DNA of 9,636 nucleotides from Gallionellaceae bacterium (lineage in GTDB: Bacteria; Pseudomonadota; Gammaproteobacteria; Burkholderiales; Gallionellaceae), in NCBI GenBank assembly GCA_003151655.1, contig PLYB01000222.1, forward strand, positions 1 to 9,636, in the 5' to 3' direction. The first letter of the stretch is position 1. Every line of letters begins with the position of its first letter. Positions 5,739 to 9,636 of this stretch are shown piece after piece. Below the pieces are notes generated by a model, which searched no databases, was not told the DNA's origin, and saw nothing but the letters and a program-made list of their open reading frames with translations. The position numbers were made by a program, and so were the translations under genes.

Positions 5739-7238
5739 TCAACCTTTTTTAGCCATTGCGTCAAGTCTTTTTTGGGCATCTTTCGCCAATGTGTGGGTAG
5801 GATGTTCTTTGATAAAATTCTCGTACATCTCTTTCGCCTTGTCTTTGTCACCCAACTTGTTTTCTGTTATGTCCGCGTTGGAATAAATGGCTTTTAAGGC
5901 AATTTCAGTGTTGGGAGAACGTGCACTGATACGGTCATTGATTGACATTGCCTGAGTCCAATTACGGGTTGAGTTAATGGCGATATTTTCTGCACCTAGC
6001 AATGCATTCAGCCCCTCCGGCCCCTGTTCGAAAATATCTGCCAGCTTCAAATAGGTATCAATGGCTTTATCCGATTGGTTGGTTTTATTCTCATAAACCT
6101 TCTCCAGCATGAGCAGGCTGTGCAAGACACTCGGATCTTTCTTGTATTTGGCAATGATTGCATCATATGTTTTGATCGCATTCGGATAGTCGCGCATATC
6201 TTCGTTGTACATTGTTGCCAACGCTTCATAGCCCAACTTGGTTTCGTTTGAGTCGGGATGTTTATCAATTAAGACGAGGTAGGTTTTGGCTGCCTTGTCG
6301 TAAAATTTCAGTTTTTCACGCTGAATAGAGGCAATGGCTAACAAGCTATCGGCACGCAGAGTACTGGCCGGATAAAGCGCCAACAGTTTATTGAATCTAT
6401 ATAGCGCGATATCGTTATCTATCAGCATAGACTGATGCGCTATCGCACTTTCGATTTCATCCTCATTCAGAAAGGTTTCATTTCTAGCCAGAAATAAAGC
6501 TGATTCGGCAGAAATTGCGGTGGCAAAACTCGCTTCACTGAGCGTTCCAAGAAATCCAATGAAAGCACCGGTACGTTGATCCATATCCCCGCTAAGCGAG
6601 GCTATTTGCTTATTTATTCTTTCTATCGTCGCGGCCTGCTTCGACAACTGATCACCGCTGAGTTCCTTGAGTTGTTTATTCGCGGTAGCCACGAATGACG
6701 ACTGCGGATACATCACCTTCAGCAATGTCCAATTGAGCGCGGCCGCCGGATAGTTCTTGGTCCGCTTATGCACCAGCGCCACCAAATTGAACACTTCATC
6801 AGTTTGCGGAAGTCCGGCATAGCGAGTGATGAACTGGTGCATTTCCGCGAGCAATTCATTATCAATGGGATTGGAGTCCGAAGAAAATATTCTGGAAAAC
6901 ATACCCTTTTCTTGAGTTGTATCCTTAACCGTAGTTCTAAATAATTCGATTTGCTGCGCGACTGTCAATGCCCGTATTTTTTTCAAACTGGGAACTTCGA
7001 TGTCACTTGACGCTGCGGGTGTCGGGGGAGTTTTTTCGACAGCCTCCGTAAGTGGCGGCGCTGAAGTATCTTTTTCGGCCGCAGGGGCAACAGATGGAGT
7101 TGGATTGTTACTTTCAGCCGCCTGTGCAGGCACATCCTTTGCGGTAGCGTCCGGTATAGGAACTTCGTCGGCAGCCCATACCGGTAACATATTGAATAAG
7201 AAAAATACTGCGAGAATAACTCTATTCAAATTAAACAT
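5739..7238 (-). CDS. Exported TPR-repeat protein
   Basis: This is a 499-aa protein starting at ATG 7238 behind a perfect AGGAGG (7244-7249) with a 5-nt spacer. Residues 1-22 form a Sec signal peptide (basic R6, hydrophobic 7-20, VWA then ADE as the probable cleavage site). Residues 24-80 are a Pro/Ala/Glu/Thr-rich low-complexity linker. After a short helical segment, tetratricopeptide-like helices fill most of the rest, with typical A/Y/P spacing at about 146-180, 276-328 (YRFNKLLALYP, KAAKTYLVLIDKHPDS), 333-367 (YPNAIKTYDAIIAKY), 371-402 and 447-482 (KAKEMYENFIKEHP). The architecture resembles periplasmic TPR scaffolds of the YbgF/BamD kind, but BamD itself is ruled out by length and the lack of a lipobox. 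The likely role is as a protein-interaction scaffold in the periplasm; the partner is unknown. It is separated by 142 bp from the upstream DUF3025 gene and probably has its own promoter. Confidence 0.85.
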   Translation of the reverse strand: MFNLNRVILAVFFLFNMLPVWAADEVPIPDATAKDVPAQAAESNNPTPSVAPAAEKDTSAPPLTEAVEKTPPTPAASSDIEVPSLKKIRALTVAQQIELFRTTVKDTTQEKGMFSRIFSSDSNPIDNELLAEMHQFITRYAGLPQTDEVFNLVALVHKRTKNYPAAALNWTLLKVMYPQSSFVATANKQLKELSGDQLSKQAATIERINKQIASLSGDMDQRTGAFIGFLGTLSEASFATAISAESALFLARNETFLNEDEIESAIAHQSMLIDNDIALYRFNKLLALYPASTLRADSLLAIASIQREKLKFYDKAAKTYLVLIDKHPDSNETKLGYEALATMYNEDMRDYPNAIKTYDAIIAKYKKDPSVLHSLLMLEKVYENKTNQSDKAIDTYLKLADIFEQGPEGLNALLGAENIAINSTRNWTQAMSINDRISARSPNTEIALKAIYSNADITENKLGDKDKAKEMYENFIKEHPTHTLAKDAQKRLDAMAKKG

Positions 7239-7243
7239 TTTTT

Positions 7244-7249
7244 CCTCCT
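7244..7249 (-). promoter_or_regulatory. Strong Shine-Dalgarno site of the TPR gene
   Basis: AGGAGG on the minus strand lies 5 nt (all A) before the ATG at 7238. It fixes the start and implies efficient translation; it is the best ribosome site in the window. Confidence 0.85.
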
Positions 7250-7380
7250 GTTAAGAAAGCATCGGAATAACAATCATGAAAAATCTGTTTGAACTGCAAA
7301 GAAAATGCTGCTTATCCTCTTAATGCCGTATCTATACCCCCGATAAAATACTTCTTGCGACGACATTAAAGCCCAGAAAT

Positions 7381-8211
7381 TTATATGCCGCAATGTCTGC
7401 CCGAGCGAAAATATTTTTTGTTGTCGTAATATTCTGCTTGTAAGTTGTCCTTTGACCAGCCCGGTATTCCCAGCAAAGGTACGGGAGTTAATTCTCGTGT
7501 GTCACGACAATGCGACGTGTCATTGAGATAGCTTGCCACACACTCATCCACATGCTGCATTTTGCGCGGCATCGGCCAAGTAAAAAAATCATTCTCCACC
7601 GGTAATATCAAGCCCTGCCCTGTCATCCCGACATATGGCTGCATGGCTTTTTCGTATAGCCCATGCCCGAATAAATAGAATCCCATCGTAGCAGTGACCT
7701 CATCACGGTGCGAGCAGAATAGCTCCATCCATTTAAAATCGCGCAGTAAATTGGCCAGATGCGAATTCGCGCAGACAACCACTACGCCGGATTCATCAAA
7801 TAAGGTTGCCATATCTCGTACGCTACCGCGCTGGGTTTGCAAGGGGGATGCGACCTCGGTCAGCGCATGAAAATGCCGTGCGTTGATCGCCGCCTTGCTT
7901 CGCGGAAATATCAGCCATACCAGCGCGTTGAATAAATCATGCAGATTGTTTTCACGCGTTTGTACTTCGCCGCTCAAATAACAACGCGGTTCGTATTGCG
8001 ACTCAAAAGCGAGTTTACCCAGCCCTTGCTCAACAAAGCGAAGTTGCTTGCCGCTCTGCACCGTAATCGCAGACTGCACAGCAAGCAGCGCATTAAGGTC
8101 GTTCAGCGCTGGCAAGCGAGCAGGCTCCAGCCGTTGCAACACAGAGAACAAAGGTTCGAACAGCGGAGATCCAAGCAACTCGTCCCGATTCCATTGAGAT
8201 AAATTTTCCAT
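7381..8211 (-). CDS. DUF3025 family protein
   Basis: A protein of 276 aa from ATG 8211; the frame also offers GTG at 8217, two codons earlier. Neither start has a clear Shine-Dalgarno, so I prefer ATG. The DUF3025 hallmark block sits at residues 80-112: SGEVQTREN, then NLHDLFNALVWLIFPRSKAAIN. Further family-like segments are FGHGLYEKAMQPYVGMTGQGLILPV (181-205) and LTPVPLLGIPGW (241-252). The protein appears soluble and cytoplasmic, with no signal peptide or membrane helix. DUF3025 is common in proteobacteria and has no established function. The gene is divergent from the phosphofructokinase gene, 120 bp away, so the two may share a control region, which alone does not prove a metabolic link. 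Confidence 0.88.
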   Translation of the reverse strand: MENLSQWNRDELLGSPLFEPLFSVLQRLEPARLPALNDLNALLAVQSAITVQSGKQLRFVEQGLGKLAFESQYEPRCYLSGEVQTRENNLHDLFNALVWLIFPRSKAAINARHFHALTEVASPLQTQRGSVRDMATLFDESGVVVVCANSHLANLLRDFKWMELFCSHRDEVTATMGFYLFGHGLYEKAMQPYVGMTGQGLILPVENDFFTWPMPRKMQHVDECVASYLNDTSHCRDTRELTPVPLLGIPGWSKDNLQAEYYDNKKYFRSGRHCGI

Positions 8212-8331
8212 AAACACAAGTGTAACCCAGACACGCTAAAATATTTTTCCGTAGCCGCTATCAAGCTATAACAAGCGCAAAAAAATGGCGTAAGATGTAC
8301 CATAAATAAACAACACACAAAGGGGTTGGAC
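8212..8331. promoter_or_regulatory. Divergent intergenic region between DUF3025 and pfp
   Basis: These 120 AT-rich bases must hold the starts of both divergent transcripts. Possible minus-10-like hexamers for pfp are TAAGAT (8291-8296) and TATAAC (near 8265-8270), but neither has a good minus-35 partner at the right distance, so I do not assign a promoter. The pfp ribosome site AAAGGGG ends at 8325. Confidence 0.4.
8319..8325 (+). promoter_or_regulatory. Ribosome binding site deciding the pfp start
   Basis: AAAGGGG ends 6 nt before ATG 8332. The in-frame TTG at 8326 abuts this site and cannot be the start served by it, so translation most likely begins at 8332. Confidence 0.8.
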
Positions 8332-9591
8332 ATGGCTAAGAAGAATGCGTTTTACGCTCAATCCGGCGGTGTCACCGCTGTCATCAATGCATCAGCCGCC
8401 GGGGTGATCGAAACCGCGCGTAAGCATAAGGATAAAATCGGTAAGGTCTACGCAGGACGCAACGGCATCATCGGCGCATTGACTGAAGACCTGATTGATA
8501 CCGGCAAAGAGTCTGTCAAAGATATTGCGGCATTGCGCCACACGCCCTCCGGCGCATTTGGTTCCTGCCGGTTCAAGCTCAAAGGACTGGAAGAAAACAA
8601 GCTCCAGTACGAACGCCTGATCGAGGTATTCAAGGCTCACAACATCGGCTATTTCTTTTACAACGGCGGCGGCGATTCCGCCGACACCTGTTTAAAAGTT
8701 TCGCAACTCTCGGAAAAACTCGGCTATCCGCTGCAAGCCATTCATGTGCCGAAAACTGTAGACAACGATCTGCCCATCACCGACTGCTGCCCCGGCTTCG
8801 GCTCGGTGGCGAAATATGTGGCGGTATCCGTGCGCGAAGCCAGCTTCGATGTTGCCTCGATGTCCAAGACCTCGACCAAAGTATTCGTCATGGAAGTAAT
8901 GGGACGCCACGCCGGCTGGATCGCGGCAGCGGGCGGGCTTGCCTCGGATGAGCGCTGCGAATTACCTATCGTCATTCTGTTCCCGGAAATCGCGTTCAAT
9001 CAGGCGAAGTTTCTCGCCAAAGTGAAGGCCATGGTCAATAAACATGGCTACTGCTCCGTCGTGGTATCGGAAGGTGTCAAGGGTGAAGATGGCAAGTTCC
9101 TTTCCGATCAGGGTGTGCGCGATGCGTTCGGCCATGCCCAATTAGGCGGTGCAGCACCGGTGATCGCCAACATGATCAAAGATGCGCACGGGTATAAATT
9201 TCACTGGGCAGTTGCCGACTATCTACAACGTGCCGCGCGCCACATCGCCTCAAAAACAGATGTCGAACAAGCTTATGCGCTGGGAAAAAAGGCCGTCGAA
9301 TTGGCCTTGAGCGGCGAAAACGCGGTGATGCCCACCGTGGATCGTGTGTCAGACAAACCCTATAAATGGAAGATCGGTGTCGCACAACTGAGCAAAGTCG
9401 CCAACGTGGAAAAGATGATGCCGCGCAGCTTCATCACCAAAGACGGCTTCGGCATCACCGATAAATGCCGCAGCTATCTTGCTCCGTTAATAAAGGGCGA
9501 AGACTATCCACCGTTCAAAGACGGTCTGCCACAATATGTGCAACTCAAAAATCTGGCTGTGGCTAAAAAACTGGGAGATTTCAAGGTGTAA
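8332..9591 (+). CDS. pfp: Pyrophosphate-dependent 6-phosphofructokinase (diphosphate--fructose-6-phosphate 1-phosphotransferase)
   Basis: A complete 419-aa cytoplasmic enzyme of the phosphofructokinase family. It reversibly converts fructose-6-P plus PPi to fructose-1,6-bisP plus Pi (EC 2.7.1.90), replacing ATP-PFK and possibly fructose bisphosphatase. Visible motifs are the N-terminal SGGVTAVINAS (11-21), the nucleotide/PPi-binding YNGGGDSADT (110-119), catalytic PKTVDNDLP (140-148) with D144 and D146, MEVMGRHAGW (187-196) for fructose-6-P binding, and SEGVKGEDG (246-254). Two residues favour PPi over ATP: Asp115 at the position that is Gly104 in E. coli PfkA, and Lys141 in PKTVDND where ATP enzymes have Gly. 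Gly114 stands where E. coli has Asp103. In related chemolithotrophs and methylotrophs such enzymes can also use sedoheptulose-7-P, which would fit a Calvin cycle organism; that is inference. The start is at 8332 behind AAAGGGG. No terminator is seen before the window end. Confidence 0.95.
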   Translation: MAKKNAFYAQSGGVTAVINASAAGVIETARKHKDKIGKVYAGRNGIIGALTEDLIDTGKESVKDIAALRHTPSGAFGSCRFKLKGLEENKLQYERLIEVFKAHNIGYFFYNGGGDSADTCLKVSQLSEKLGYPLQAIHVPKTVDNDLPITDCCPGFGSVAKYVAVSVREASFDVASMSKTSTKVFVMEVMGRHAGWIAAAGGLASDERCELPIVILFPEIAFNQAKFLAKVKAMVNKHGYCSVVVSEGVKGEDGKFLSDQGVRDAFGHAQLGGAAPVIANMIKDAHGYKFHWAVADYLQRAARHIASKTDVEQAYALGKKAVELALSGENAVMPTVDRVSDKPYKWKIGVAQLSKVANVEKMMPRSFITKDGFGITDKCRSYLAPLIKGEDYPPFKDGLPQYVQLKNLAVAKKLGDFKV

Positions 9592-9615
9592 GGCGATGGC
9601 ATTCCAACGAGTCAA

Positions 9616-9636
9616 CCCCCTCCCTAGCCCTCCCCC
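9616..9636 (-). repeat. C-rich tract; G-quadruplex pattern on minus strand
   Basis: Read on the minus strand the last 21 bases are G5-A-G3-CTA-G3-A-G5, which fits the classical four-run G-quadruplex pattern with loops of 1, 3 and 1. It starts 24 bp after the pfp stop codon and runs to the window edge, so its full extent is unknown. Tracts of this kind are often dispersed intergenic repeats. Confidence 0.6.

Noticed and set aside
8326..8331. TTG start two codons upstream for pfp
   Set aside because: The TTG abuts the AAAGGGG site; the ATG at 8332 has proper spacing.

Overview
The window looks like a chromosomal segment of a betaproteobacterium, most plausibly a Nitrosomonadales/Gallionellaceae-type chemolithotroph. 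This is an inference from gene content (a PPi-dependent phosphofructokinase, a DUF3025 protein, DUF3494 surface proteins, a DUF4372-type IS4 transposase), the roughly 50% GC composition and the GTCGGGTT-type REP palindromes. No rRNA, tRNA or CRISPR array was seen.

Left part (1-5141): two genes for secreted proteins ending in a DUF3494 (ice-binding-protein-like) beta-solenoid domain face each other tail to tail. The left one, cut by the window edge, has DUF5018-like beta-sandwich repeats before its DUF3494 domain. The right one, on the minus strand, is a complete 689-residue lipoprotein precursor with four SbsA/Big_5-type Ig-like repeats in an exact 107-residue (321-bp) period. Both genes end in very similar GGCCGTC/GACGGCC terminators. 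Between the terminators lie a dead IS4-family insertion sequence (about 1427-2682) and a cluster of REP/BIME-like palindromes, one of which lies inside the transposase remnant.

Middle (5142-5738): about 600 bp with no convincing gene. It holds the upstream region of the lipoprotein gene, a doubtful 50-codon small ORF and a REP-like hairpin.

Right part (5739-9636): a minus-strand gene for an exported TPR protein and, 142 bp upstream of it, a minus-strand DUF3025 gene. Divergent from these is a plus-strand PPi-dependent 6-phosphofructokinase (pfp), which allows reversible, ATP-sparing flux at the fructose-6-P/fructose-1,6-bisP step. The window ends in a C-rich tract whose opposite strand fits a four-run G-quadruplex pattern.

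I did not find a clearly new defence or metabolic system. The most distinctive features are the convergent pair of DUF3494 proteins with unrelated stalks and the layered repeat cluster between them.
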